DNA of 7,116 nt from Verrucomicrobiales bacterium. GTDB lineage: Bacteria > Verrucomicrobiota > Verrucomicrobiia > Limisphaerales > UBA1100. Under the pieces are notes generated by a model, which saw only the letters and a list, made by a program, of their open reading frames with translations, did no database searches and had not been told where the DNA came from. Within the stretch, counting starts at the first letter, position 1; every line of letters begins with the position of its first letter. The position numbers and the translations under genes were made by a program. The DNA is taken from assembly GCA_011523245.1 (NCBI GenBank), contig WTHG01000333.1, positions 1-7,116 of the forward strand. The letters run 5' to 3'. Shown one piece after another: positions 1-6,733 of the stretch.

Positions 1-1
1 T

Positions 2-163
2 AATCGTTTCGAAAAATTCGCTAAATCCCGCCTGTTAACCCCCGAAGAAATCGCTGAGGCTCAAGCTAAAGCGGCCGCCGAGAAGGAAAAGAAAGCCGCG
101 GAAAAAGCCGCCAAGCGCGCGGCCAAATCGCCAGCAGACGCTGAAACGGAGAAAAACAGCTAA
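2..163 (+). CDS. C-terminal tail of an unidentified protein (5' end outside window)
   Basis: An open frame runs from the left edge to a TAA at 161-163 and encodes 53 residues. It begins NRFEKFAKSRLLTPEEIAEA and continues into an alanine-, lysine- and glutamate-rich stretch with repeated AAEK/AAK units, ending in ETEKNS. The low-complexity, highly charged composition suggests a helical or disordered C-terminal extension, as seen on some ribosomal and RNA-binding proteins. The frame keeps an organised charged pattern and stops shortly before a promoter-like sequence, which supports a real gene end. The body of the protein lies outside the window, so I do not recognise it. Its position just before rplM hints at a translation-related gene, but this is a guess. 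The long minus-strand open frame over this region is judged to be a shadow. Confidence 0.6.
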   Translation, partial: NRFEKFAKSRLLTPEEIAEAQAKAAAEKEKKAAEKAAKRAAKSPADAETEKNS

Positions 164-180
164 AAATCTCCAAAAACCTG

Positions 181-208
181 TTGACCCCCCAACACTTTCT
201 GGTATTTT
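181..208 (+). promoter_or_regulatory. Candidate sigma70-type promoter for rplM-rpsI
   Basis: TTGACC at 181-186 matches the -35 consensus in five of six bases. TATTTT at 203-208, after a 16-base spacer, matches the -10 consensus in four of six. It lies in the 69-base gap between the upstream stop codon and the rplM start, which is where the ribosomal operon promoter is expected. The implied transcript would have a leader of only about 15-20 bases, leaving little room for an L13 autoregulatory structure. The call rests on motif matching only. Confidence 0.45.
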
Positions 209-232
209 CTGCGCCCCCTTGAAAGAAAAGGT

Positions 233-697
233 ATGAAGACGTTTTTGCCGAAAATTGACCTGAAGAAGCTTGGTCAGCCCGAGTCCGGCGCGACCGACCC
301 GCGCGGTTGGCGCATTGTGGATGCCGAAGGGCAAGTGCTGGGCCGCTTGGCGGTGAAGATCGCGGACGTCCTGCGCGGCCGCGACAAAGCCACCTTCACC
401 CCGCACTTGGACACCGGCGATTTCGTAATCGTGATCAATGCCGATAAAGTGCGCGTGACCGGCAATAAAGAAACCGACAAGGAATACCAACGCTACAGCG
501 GTTATCGCGGCGGTCTGAAGCGGATTCCGCTGGCCGAGATCCGTGAGCAACATCCCGAGCGCCTCATTCTCAGCGCGGTCAAAGGTATGTTGCCCAAGAA
601 CAAACTGGGCGCCTCCCTGCTCACCAAGCTCAAGGTATACGCCGGCAGCGAGCACCCGCACGCTGTTCAAAAACCCGAACCCCTGACTTTAAATTAA
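233..697 (+). CDS. rplM: 50S ribosomal protein L13 (uL13)
   Basis: This is large-subunit ribosomal protein L13, an early-assembling protein that binds 23S rRNA. The 154-residue product has the family signatures in order: MKTF start, GWRIVDAEGQVLGRLA (about 26-41), FTPHLDTGDFVIVINADKV (about 55-73), the SGYRGGLK segment (about 89-96), AVKGMLPKNKLG (about 115-126) and the C-terminal KLKVYAGSEHPHAVQKP. It is slightly longer than the usual 142 or so residues. The difference is mainly about 12 extra residues between the MKTF start and the first core strand (around residues 8-24), plus a short tail. The start at 233 is supported by the conserved MKTF and by a purine-rich GAAAGAAAAGG stretch just upstream. 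It is followed after one base by rpsI, the usual operon partner. Confidence 0.97.
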   Translation: MKTFLPKIDLKKLGQPESGATDPRGWRIVDAEGQVLGRLAVKIADVLRGRDKATFTPHLDTGDFVIVINADKVRVTGNKETDKEYQRYSGYRGGLKRIPLAEIREQHPERLILSAVKGMLPKNKLGASLLTKLKVYAGSEHPHAVQKPEPLTLN

Positions 698-698
698 G

Positions 699-1103
699 AT
701 GGCTGTCGACGAAAAAACTGGCGAACTCCTTGGAACCGGCAGGCGCAAGAGCGCCACTGCTCGCGTCCGCATCAAGCCCGGTTCGGGCAAGATCACGGTG
801 AATCATCGCAACGTGGAAACCTATTTCCCGATCGATGAACACCGCATGATCATCAATGAACCGTTCCAGGCCACCGAGAACGCTGAGAAGTTTGACGTTC
901 GCATCAATGTGCAAGGCGGCGGCACAGCCGGTCAGGCCGAAGCCATCCGGCTCGGCATCTCCCGCGCTCTACTCCTGCACGACGCCGAACTACGCGGCAC
1001 CCTCAAGGCCGAGGGCCTCCTCACCCGCGATTCCCGCGTACGTGAGCGCAAGAAACCCGGCCAACCCGGCGCCCGTAAGCACTTCCAGTTCAGCAAACGC
1101 TAA
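699..1103 (+). CDS. rpsI: 30S ribosomal protein S9 (uS9)
   Basis: This is small-subunit ribosomal protein S9, whose C-terminal tail reaches towards the P-site tRNA. The 134-residue product shows the GTGRRKSATARVRIKPGSGK signature (about 12-31), a VQGGGTAGQAEAIRLGISRALL segment in the middle and the typical basic end LLTRDSRVRERKKPGQPGAR followed by KHFQFSKR. The terminal arginine, which contacts tRNA, is present. The gene starts one base after the rplM stop, so the two are almost certainly cotranscribed and probably translationally coupled. No Shine-Dalgarno sequence is visible before the start; the preceding bases are AT-rich. A strong terminator follows directly. Confidence 0.97.
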   Translation: MAVDEKTGELLGTGRRKSATARVRIKPGSGKITVNHRNVETYFPIDEHRMIINEPFQATENAEKFDVRINVQGGGTAGQAEAIRLGISRALLLHDAELRGTLKAEGLLTRDSRVRERKKPGQPGARKHFQFSKR

Positions 1104-1120
1104 ATGGATCTTTGCTTTCA

Positions 1121-1151
1121 AAACCCCGCCGGCCCGCCGGCGGGGTTTTTT
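1121..1151 (+). terminator. Strong intrinsic terminator of the rplM-rpsI operon
   Basis: CCCCGCCGG at 1124-1132 pairs perfectly with CCGGCGGGG at 1137-1145 around a CCCG loop. Flanking AAA (1121-1123) and TTT (1146-1148) extend the stem to 12 pairs, and six T follow at 1146-1151. It begins 17 bases after the rpsI stop. The A-run on the 5' side also gives a short T-run on the opposite strand, so weak bidirectional function is possible, although no gene approaches from that side. Confidence 0.93.
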
Positions 1152-1195
1152 GTTTGCTTTCATTTCCTCTCAAAAACACGCACAACAAACCAAAC

Positions 1196-2266
1196 ATGAG
1201 CGATGCATCCCCAGTGAAGGTCGCCATCGTCGGTGCCTCCGGCTATTCCGGCGAGGAACTCGTCCACCGACTCCTGCACCATCCGCAGACCGAACTGGCT
1301 GCGGTCACCTCACGCCAATACGCCAACCAAACATTGGCGCAGATTTTTCCCCGCTTCGCCGGTCAAGGTGTGGCGGATACGCTCCAGTTCACCGAACCCG
1401 ATCCCGCTACGTTAGCGGCGGCGGCCGAAATTGTTTTTCTCGCACTCCCCCATGGAGTCGCCGCCGAATACGCGGAAGCTCTACTGGATGCCGGTGCCAA
1501 AGTGATTGATCTCTCCGCTGACTTTCGGCTCAACGATCCGGCCGTGTACGAGGAATTTTACGGCAAACCCCATCCCGCACCGGAACTGCTCTCCGAGGCG
1601 GTGTACGGCATGCCCGAACTACATCGGGACAATATCCGGTCCGCAAGACTCATCGCCTCGCCCGGCTGTTATCCCACCAGCATTCTCCTGCCCACCGCGC
1701 CACTGCTGAAAGCCGGCCTGATCAAATCCACCGGCATCATTGCCAACAGCCTCAGCGGTGTGAGCGGTGCGGGCCGCAAGGCGGATGTGCCGTTCCTGTA
1801 CGCCGAATGCAATGAGAGCGTCCGCCCCTACGGCATCCCCAAGCACCGGCACCTTTCGGAGATCGAGCAGGAGCTCTCTCTGGCAGCCGGTGAACAGGTC
1901 ACCATCCAATTTTCCCCGCACCTCATCCCCGTAACTCGCGGCATTCTAACCACGCAATATTTGGCGCCCACAGAAAACTTCAAAACAGCCGAGGAAGAAC
2001 AAGTCTTGTCCCAGCGTCTCACGACCTGCCTCGCCGAGGCGTATAGTCAGGAACCCTTCGTTCGCTTGTTGGCTGATGGCGTGTTGCCAGATACCAAGTA
2101 CGTCATCCAATCCAACTGCCTCGATCTCGCTTGGCGACTCGACCGCCGTACCGGCCGATTGATTATGACAAGCGCCATCGACAATCTCGTGAAGGGCGCC
2201 AGCGGCCAAGCCGTCCAAGCCCTGAATCTGCTCTGCGGTTTCGATGAAACCGCCGGACTCCAATAG
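1196..2266 (+). CDS. argC: N-acetyl-gamma-glutamyl-phosphate reductase
   Basis: ArgC catalyses the NADPH-dependent reduction of N-acetyl-glutamyl-phosphate to the semialdehyde, the third step of arginine (ornithine) synthesis, in the cytoplasm. The 356-residue protein has the N-terminal Rossmann dinucleotide motif GASGYSG (13-19). It has the active-site segment SPGCYPTS with the catalytic cysteine at 158, then NSLSGVSGAGRKA, then KHRH with candidate catalytic histidines 217 and 219, and HLIPVTRGIL near 240-250. Length and motif order fit a full, intact enzyme. A longer frame begins at TTG 1112, but that would start inside the rpsI terminator, so the ATG at 1196 is preferred. No Shine-Dalgarno sequence is seen; a GTG at 1214 is a less likely alternative start. 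No other arg gene follows. The next gene, a lipoprotein, begins 3 bases after the stop. Confidence 0.95.
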   Translation: MSDASPVKVAIVGASGYSGEELVHRLLHHPQTELAAVTSRQYANQTLAQIFPRFAGQGVADTLQFTEPDPATLAAAAEIVFLALPHGVAAEYAEALLDAGAKVIDLSADFRLNDPAVYEEFYGKPHPAPELLSEAVYGMPELHRDNIRSARLIASPGCYPTSILLPTAPLLKAGLIKSTGIIANSLSGVSGAGRKADVPFLYAECNESVRPYGIPKHRHLSEIEQELSLAAGEQVTIQFSPHLIPVTRGILTTQYLAPTENFKTAEEEQVLSQRLTTCLAEAYSQEPFVRLLADGVLPDTKYVIQSNCLDLAWRLDRRTGRLIMTSAIDNLVKGASGQAVQALNLLCGFDETAGLQ

Positions 2267-2269
2267 ACC

Positions 2270-4573
2270 ATGACTAACCTTAAATATTTCACCCTCGCTA
2301 CCCTGTTATTGGGTTGGGGCTGCGTCACCACAGAAAATGCCGCTTACGAATATGATCCCTCCGGACCGCCACCAGGACATTCCAATCACGGCGAAGCCTT
2401 TAATAAAGGGCCGCGGCAAGCCGCCTATCTAATGGGCACGACTAGCAATGTTTCCTTTCCTATCACCACCAATTCCGCAGAGGCTCAGGCATTCTTCAAC
2501 CAAGGTGTCGGCCAATTGCATGGATTCTGGTATCTGGAGGCCGAGCGCTCCTTTCGTCAGGTTCTCAAAACCCATCCTAACCACCCCATGGCCTATTGGG
2601 GTATGGCCATGGCAAATTCCAAAAACCGTACCCGCGCCCAACCGCTGATCGAAAAAGCCGTGGAAGGCCGCGAACAGGTTAGTAATCGCGAACGGCTCTG
2701 GATCGATACCATGGCCGCCTACCAGAAGGAATCGGATTCCAAAAAACGAAAAGCCGCGCGCATCAAAGCTTATCAAGCCCTTGCCGAGAAATTCCCCGAT
2801 GATATCGAAGCTCAGGCCTTTTATGTACTCGCCCTTTACGGCGATGTACGGGCCAAGAAGAATTACGATGACATCGAGAAACGCATCACCTCCATCCTCG
2901 CCAAGAACCCGAATCATCCCTGCCATCATTACCGCATCCATTTATGGGACTACAAAGATGCCAAGCGGGCCCTGCCATCGGTCGGCCAATGCGGTCAAGC
3001 CGCGCCCGGCATCGCCCACATGTGGCACATGCCCGGCCACATTCTCTCCCGCCTCAAGCGGTACCACGATGCCTCTTGGCAACAGGAAGCCAGTGCCCGC
3101 GTGGATCATGCCCACATGATGCGCGACCGTGTGATGCCTGATCGCATCCATAATTTTGCCCATAACAACGAATGGCTCACTCGCAACCTCAGCCACGCTG
3201 GCCGGGTAGATCGTGCCCTCGCCATGGCCAAAAACATGATGGAGCTGCCCCGGCTGCCCAATGTGAAGGACGACGGCACCTGGAGCTTTTCCTCCCGCAG
3301 TAGCCACACCTACGGTCGTCGCCATCTGTACGGTCTACTTACCAACTACGAATTGTGGGACACCGTTCTCGCGCTGAAGGACACCCATTACCTACGCCCC
3401 AGCAGCAGTGCTGCCGATCGCGCCAAATACCTGCGGCTCGTCGCCGTAGCCCAGATCAACACCCGTGAAGCCGCACAAGCCCAGCCATTGCTCACTGAAA
3501 TGGAGTCGCTTCTAACCACCCAACGCGAAGGCAAAACCAAGGCCGGCACGGAAGCCGAAGCCAAGGCGAAGAAGGAAAAGAAAAAACCCGCTGACATCAA
3601 GAAAGCCAAGACCGATGCCGAGCGCCCCTTCTCCACCGCCATCAGCACCCTCGAACGCGGTCTGGCCGAAGCCCGCATGTATCTGGCCCTCCAAGCCGAC
3701 GACTTTGAAAAGGCCAAGGCCGAATACGCCAAAGTCCGCGACCTGCGCAGTGAACGCAAAGCCCTCCTCCAACTCCGAATGGGCAACACCGAGGAGGCCA
3801 TCAAGCTCGCCGCCAGCGCGGTGAAATCGGCTCCTGAACAGGCCCGGCCACTGGCCGCGCAGGCATACATTTTGCACGAATCCAAAAAACCGGCTGAAGC
3901 CAAAACCGCCTTCGATCACCTGCGCCGCATTGCTCCGGAGCTGGATCTGGACGTGGCTTGGTTCGCCCGACTTAAGCCTTTGGCCGAATCCCTCAAGCTT
4001 CCGGCCGATTGGAGACAGACGCAGTCCGAGGTCCAAGACATGGGCTTGCGGCCGGAATTGGATGACTTAGGCCCCTTTCGCTGGGAACCATTCGCAGCCC
4101 CGGCCTTTTCGTTGACAGACCGGAATGGTAAGCCCTTCGCACTCGATCAATATCGAGGCCGACCAGTAGTGCTGTTATTTTACCTTGGCAAAGGCTGCAC
4201 ACATTGCATGGAACAACTGAACGCCTTTGATCCTTTAGCCGCTGAATTTGAAAAACAAGGCATCACCCTGTTGGCCGTCAGCACCGATACCACGCAGGGA
4301 TTGCGCGACACATTCATCGGTTATGATGCCAAGGACCGACATTTTAATTTCCCGCTACTGAGCGATCCCACACTGGAGACTTTCCGCAAATACCGTGCCT
4401 ACGATGATTTCGAGCAAACTCCGCTACACGGCACCTTCCTGATTGACCAGGCCGGGCAAGTCCGCTGGCAGGAAATCAGCCATGAACCATTCATGGCGCC
4501 CAAGTTTCTGTTGGAAGAATCCAAGCGATTGCTGGCCCTGCCTGTTCGCGCCACGGCCCACACGCAAAAGTAA
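2270..4573 (+). CDS. TPR-repeat lipoprotein with C-terminal redoxin domain
   Basis: The 767-residue product has a short hydrophobic signal ending LLLGWGC, with a candidate lipidated cysteine at 18; the lipobox is imperfect (G-W-G before Cys). A TPR-type helix pair at about 70-104 carries FFNQGVGQLHGFWYLEAERS and HPMAYWGMAMAN, typical of a TPR family common in Planctomycetota and Verrucomicrobiota. A His-rich AHMWHMPGHILSRL segment lies at about 249-262. A lysine-rich linker (about 418-453, 11 Lys within 422-447) separates a second set of TPR-like helices (about 470-585). Residues about 608-758 form a redoxin/AhpC-TSA-like thioredoxin fold with GKGCTHCMEQL (Cys643 and Cys646, CxxC), LLAVSTDT and GTFLIDQAGQVRWQE. 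A thiol-disulfide or peroxidase role in the cell envelope is inferred; the substrate is unknown. The start is 3 bases after argC, implying cotranscription. Confidence 0.85.
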   Translation: MTNLKYFTLATLLLGWGCVTTENAAYEYDPSGPPPGHSNHGEAFNKGPRQAAYLMGTTSNVSFPITTNSAEAQAFFNQGVGQLHGFWYLEAERSFRQVLKTHPNHPMAYWGMAMANSKNRTRAQPLIEKAVEGREQVSNRERLWIDTMAAYQKESDSKKRKAARIKAYQALAEKFPDDIEAQAFYVLALYGDVRAKKNYDDIEKRITSILAKNPNHPCHHYRIHLWDYKDAKRALPSVGQCGQAAPGIAHMWHMPGHILSRLKRYHDASWQQEASARVDHAHMMRDRVMPDRIHNFAHNNEWLTRNLSHAGRVDRALAMAKNMMELPRLPNVKDDGTWSFSSRSSHTYGRRHLYGLLTNYELWDTVLALKDTHYLRPSSSAADRAKYLRLVAVAQINTREAAQAQPLLTEMESLLTTQREGKTKAGTEAEAKAKKEKKKPADIKKAKTDAERPFSTAISTLERGLAEARMYLALQADDFEKAKAEYAKVRDLRSERKALLQLRMGNTEEAIKLAASAVKSAPEQARPLAAQAYILHESKKPAEAKTAFDHLRRIAPELDLDVAWFARLKPLAESLKLPADWRQTQSEVQDMGLRPELDDLGPFRWEPFAAPAFSLTDRNGKPFALDQYRGRPVVLLFYLGKGCTHCMEQLNAFDPLAAEFEKQGITLLAVSTDTTQGLRDTFIGYDAKDRHFNFPLLSDPTLETFRKYRAYDDFEQTPLHGTFLIDQAGQVRWQEISHEPFMAPKFLLEESKRLLALPVRATAHTQK
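3523..3627 (+). other. Lysine/alanine/glutamate-rich linker within the TPR-redoxin protein
   Basis: This stretch encodes about residues 418-453, with alternating K, A and E including the runs AKAKKEKKKP and IKKAKTDAE. It interrupts otherwise ordinary helical-repeat sequence and looks like a solvent-exposed charged helix or flexible hinge between the two TPR blocks. Repeated aag/aaa and gcc/gaa codons give the DNA a purine-rich, quasi-repetitive character. Confidence 0.6.
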
Positions 4574-4624
4574 CCGTAGTTCAGCCTTGGCAGCCCAGTT
4601 CCTACGCCTACACTGGTTGCACGC

Positions 4625-5566
4625 ATGAAGATTGTAACCCGATTCCTCGTGGCCGCTCTGTTTGTGGCTGGCACCCTCGGACTTTCTGCCAAGACTATCA
4701 GCGTGCTGATTGTCGACGGTCAAAACAACCATAACTGGGCCGCCATGACCCCGTTCATGAAAGCGCAGCTGGAGCAGACCGGCATGTACACGGTGGACAC
4801 CTCCTCCACCCCACCGCGCTTTCGGATTCCTAGAAATTTACCGAAGGAAAAACAGGAAGCCGCGCAAAAGGCGGCGCAGGCATTAAACGTCAAACAATGG
4901 GCCGCTTGGCGTCCCGCCTTTGCTAAATACGATGTGGTGATCAGCAACTACAACGGTCAGGACTGGCCCAAGGAAGTGCAGGCAGCTTTCGAAAAATACG
5001 TCAGTGACGGTGGCCGATTCATTTGTGTGCATGCGGCCAACAACTCTTTTCCCAACTGGCTGGAGTATAACAAAATGATCGGCCTCGGCGGCTGGGGCGG
5101 ACGCACCGAAAAACACGGGCCGTATGTTTATTACGATGAGAGCAACAAGCTCGTGCGCAACACCAACCCCGGACGTGGTGGCAGCCACGGCCCGCAGCAC
5201 GAGTTCATCATCCAAATACGCAAGACGGACCACCCTATCACCGCTGGCATGCCCGCCAAATGGAAGCACGCCAAGGACGAACTCTATGATTCCCTCCGTG
5301 GCCCCGGCACCAACATGGAAATCCTCGCCACCGCTTGGAGCCCCAAGAGCAAGCGCCATGAACCGATGATGATGGTGCTTGAGTACGGCAAAGGCAAAAT
5401 ATTCCACACCCCCATGGGCCACGAGAACGGCCAATCTCTCCAGTGCGTCGGGTTCATCACCACCCTCAACCGTGCCTGTGAATGGCTGGCCACAGGCAAG
5501 GTAACCACGAAGATCCCTGGGAACTTCCCCACGGAAGACAAGGTAAGTGTGGTAGAGAAAAAGTAA
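4625..5566 (+). CDS. Secreted ThuA-domain protein
   Basis: The 313-residue product starts with a classical signal peptide (about 1-22, MKIVTRFLVAALFVAGTLGL then SAK), so it is exported. The mature part is a ThuA-like domain, a fold related to class I glutamine amidotransferases. Landmarks are SVLIVDGQNNHNW near the N-terminus, YDVVISNYNG (about 100-109), GGRFICVHAANNSFPNW with His136, DHPITAGMP (202-210), DELYDSL (218-224) and YGKGKIFHTPMGHENG with His261 and His266. The family is named after Agrobacterium/Sinorhizobium ThuA of trehalose utilisation, where it acts on the keto-sugar product of ThuB; its role in Verrucomicrobiota is less clear. The start lies 51 bases after the TPR-redoxin gene with no terminator between, so read-through is possible. 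No Shine-Dalgarno sequence is visible. A terminator follows. Assignment to the domain is firm; the substrate is unknown. Confidence 0.9.
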   Translation: MKIVTRFLVAALFVAGTLGLSAKTISVLIVDGQNNHNWAAMTPFMKAQLEQTGMYTVDTSSTPPRFRIPRNLPKEKQEAAQKAAQALNVKQWAAWRPAFAKYDVVISNYNGQDWPKEVQAAFEKYVSDGGRFICVHAANNSFPNWLEYNKMIGLGGWGGRTEKHGPYVYYDESNKLVRNTNPGRGGSHGPQHEFIIQIRKTDHPITAGMPAKWKHAKDELYDSLRGPGTNMEILATAWSPKSKRHEPMMMVLEYGKGKIFHTPMGHENGQSLQCVGFITTLNRACEWLATGKVTTKIPGNFPTEDKVSVVEKK

Positions 5567-5583
5567 ACCCAACCCCTCTTTTC

Positions 5584-5610
5584 AAGGCGGCCCTACAGGG
5601 CCGCTTTTTT
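5584..5610 (+). terminator. Intrinsic terminator downstream of the ThuA-domain gene
   Basis: GCGGCCC at 5587-5593 pairs with GGGCCGC at 5598-5604 around a TACA loop, followed by six T at 5605-5610. The stem can extend by a G-T and two A-T pairs on the outside. It lies about 20 bases after the thuA-like stop. The T-tract overlaps the stop codon of the convergent DUF1080 gene (5609-5611 on the opposite strand). In the minus direction the hairpin has no good T-run, so it mainly serves the + strand. Confidence 0.88.
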
Positions 5611-6691
5611 ATGGACTCAACTCTTTTACGAAAATGTTGGCGAACTCCGCGCCGGGCAATAATTCCAAAACAGCCGATTTCAGGGGACCGTTCTCAAGCC
5701 CCATTTCCACGAGCACAGATTTTCCGTTAATTTCCACCGTGGTACTGCCCAGCACACGCGTAACCTGAATACGGTTCCATTTACCCACCGGATGATCCAA
5801 TGCTCCCAATTCCCCCACGTTGGGTAGGTTAAACGGCACGGCTTTTTCTTTACTACGCCAGTCGGCAAAAAAACTGTAGCTGGCGAATTTTTCCCGGCAC
5901 TCCAGCCGTGCTTCCGCTTTCGTTCCATTCAAACGCCAGTCATTTGAATGCCAGCCTTTCCCCTCCCAGCCACTCAGATCCACTCCCGTATAAAGGCTCC
6001 GAAACCCATCAAAGGCGTGCGCCGTCTCTTCGGCTTTCGCACCGGTGGATGGCAATTCCTTGAGTTTCAAATTCCGAAACTGCACTGGGGACCCCTCCGA
6101 TTCCAGACAGATGTAGCCCTTGCGCGGCCATGACGCCTTGCCCTGCGTCACTACCTTACCATTGACCGCCAGGCTGATGTCACCATTGTTGCACTCCACA
6201 CGGTAATGGTTCCATTCAGGCGATGGCTTGCTGCGGTTCTCCGAGGGAAAAGCTCGCGAACCCCCACGACCATTGATAGGGGTCATGCGCGCGCCGTGTA
6301 TGGGAAAGATGTCGCCATGTGTCGTGTAACGGCGCGTATTCCCATAGGCATTCTCCAGCACCTGCACTTCCACACCGCGATGGAACGGCTGCCCCTTCGC
6401 CGGATAGGCATCAGCCCAGACAAAGATGCCTGCATTCCCACGGGGCTTCAAATGCCGCCATTCCACCTCGAGAATAAAGTTCTCGTACATCCTTGTGGTC
6501 CGCAATTCCCCGATCGGTTTGCCGGTGCAATGAATCATGCCGTCCTTCACCGTCCAAGTCTTGGGCCCACAATTCACATTGTGCCAACCATCAAAGTTCT
6601 TGCCGTTAAACAGCGGTTTAAATCCACCTTCGGCGGCTTGTGAATGGGGAATAAGAAACGAAACAAAAACGAGCAATGCCAAGCGGTTCAT
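5609..6691 (-). CDS. Secreted DUF1080 (3-keto-disaccharide hydrolase family) protein, one full and one reduced domain
   Basis: The 360-residue product has a signal peptide (about 1-19, ending HSQA before AEGG). The first domain (about 24-213) is a typical concanavalin-like DUF1080 / 3keto-disac_hyd unit: LFNGKNFDGW (27-36), RGNAGIFVWAD (84-94), GVEVQVLE (106-113), THGDIFPIHGA (124-134), EWNHYRVE...LAVNGKVV (159-181) and VQFRNLKLKEL (203-213). A second, shorter copy (about 229-358) repeats the ends, with LYTGVDLSGW, KWNRIQV...VEINGKSV and FANIFVKEL, but lacks the central GIF, EVQVLE and GDIF segments. The second unit is probably structural or carbohydrate-binding rather than catalytic. The Pfam family was renamed after Bacteroides members that cleave 3-keto-glycosides; activity here is inferred. 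It lies 42 bases after the VWA gene on the same strand and converges on the ThuA-domain gene. Confidence 0.88.
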   Translation of the reverse strand: MNRLALLVFVSFLIPHSQAAEGGFKPLFNGKNFDGWHNVNCGPKTWTVKDGMIHCTGKPIGELRTTRMYENFILEVEWRHLKPRGNAGIFVWADAYPAKGQPFHRGVEVQVLENAYGNTRRYTTHGDIFPIHGARMTPINGRGGSRAFPSENRSKPSPEWNHYRVECNNGDISLAVNGKVVTQGKASWPRKGYICLESEGSPVQFRNLKLKELPSTGAKAEETAHAFDGFRSLYTGVDLSGWEGKGWHSNDWRLNGTKAEARLECREKFASYSFFADWRSKEKAVPFNLPNVGELGALDHPVGKWNRIQVTRVLGSTTVEINGKSVLVEMGLENGPLKSAVLELLPGAEFANIFVKELSP

Positions 6692-6733
6692 CCGAACATT
6701 GTCCGGCAGAGGCGCCCCACAGGCAAGCTTGAG

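Noticed and set aside
35..670. 211-residue minus-strand open frame opposite rplM
   Set aside because: It is opposite the clearly conserved L13 gene and the upstream gene tail; its Gly/Phe-rich composition is the complement of their Lys/Ala codons.
1112..1195. N-terminal extension of argC from a TTG at 1112
   Set aside because: It would start inside the rpsI terminator hairpin and encodes residues not seen in ArgC; the ATG at 1196 places the Rossmann motif at the usual distance.
856..1509. 217-residue plus-strand frame crossing rpsI, the terminator and argC
   Set aside because: It runs through a strong terminator and two conserved genes in another frame; Pro/Arg/Ser-rich composition is typical of an out-of-frame reading.
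3541..3620. Possible tandem DNA repeat in the lysine-rich segment
   Set aside because: The repetition is in amino-acid composition and codon choice only; no unit recurs exactly at a fixed period.
3388..4036. Two minus-strand open frames (171 and 174 residues) opposite the TPR-redoxin gene
   Set aside because: Ser/Arg/Ala- or Gly/Phe-rich shadow translations of the Lys/Ala/Glu-rich coding strand; the plus-strand domains are convincing.
4574..4624. Terminator or promoter between the TPR-redoxin and ThuA-domain genes
   Set aside because: I found no hairpin followed by a T-run and no convincing -35/-10 pair in these 51 bases.
4883..5572. 229-residue minus-strand open frame opposite the ThuA-domain gene
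   Set aside because: It lies wholly over a gene with firm domain motifs, has no recognisable motif, and would begin on the terminator side without its own promoter.
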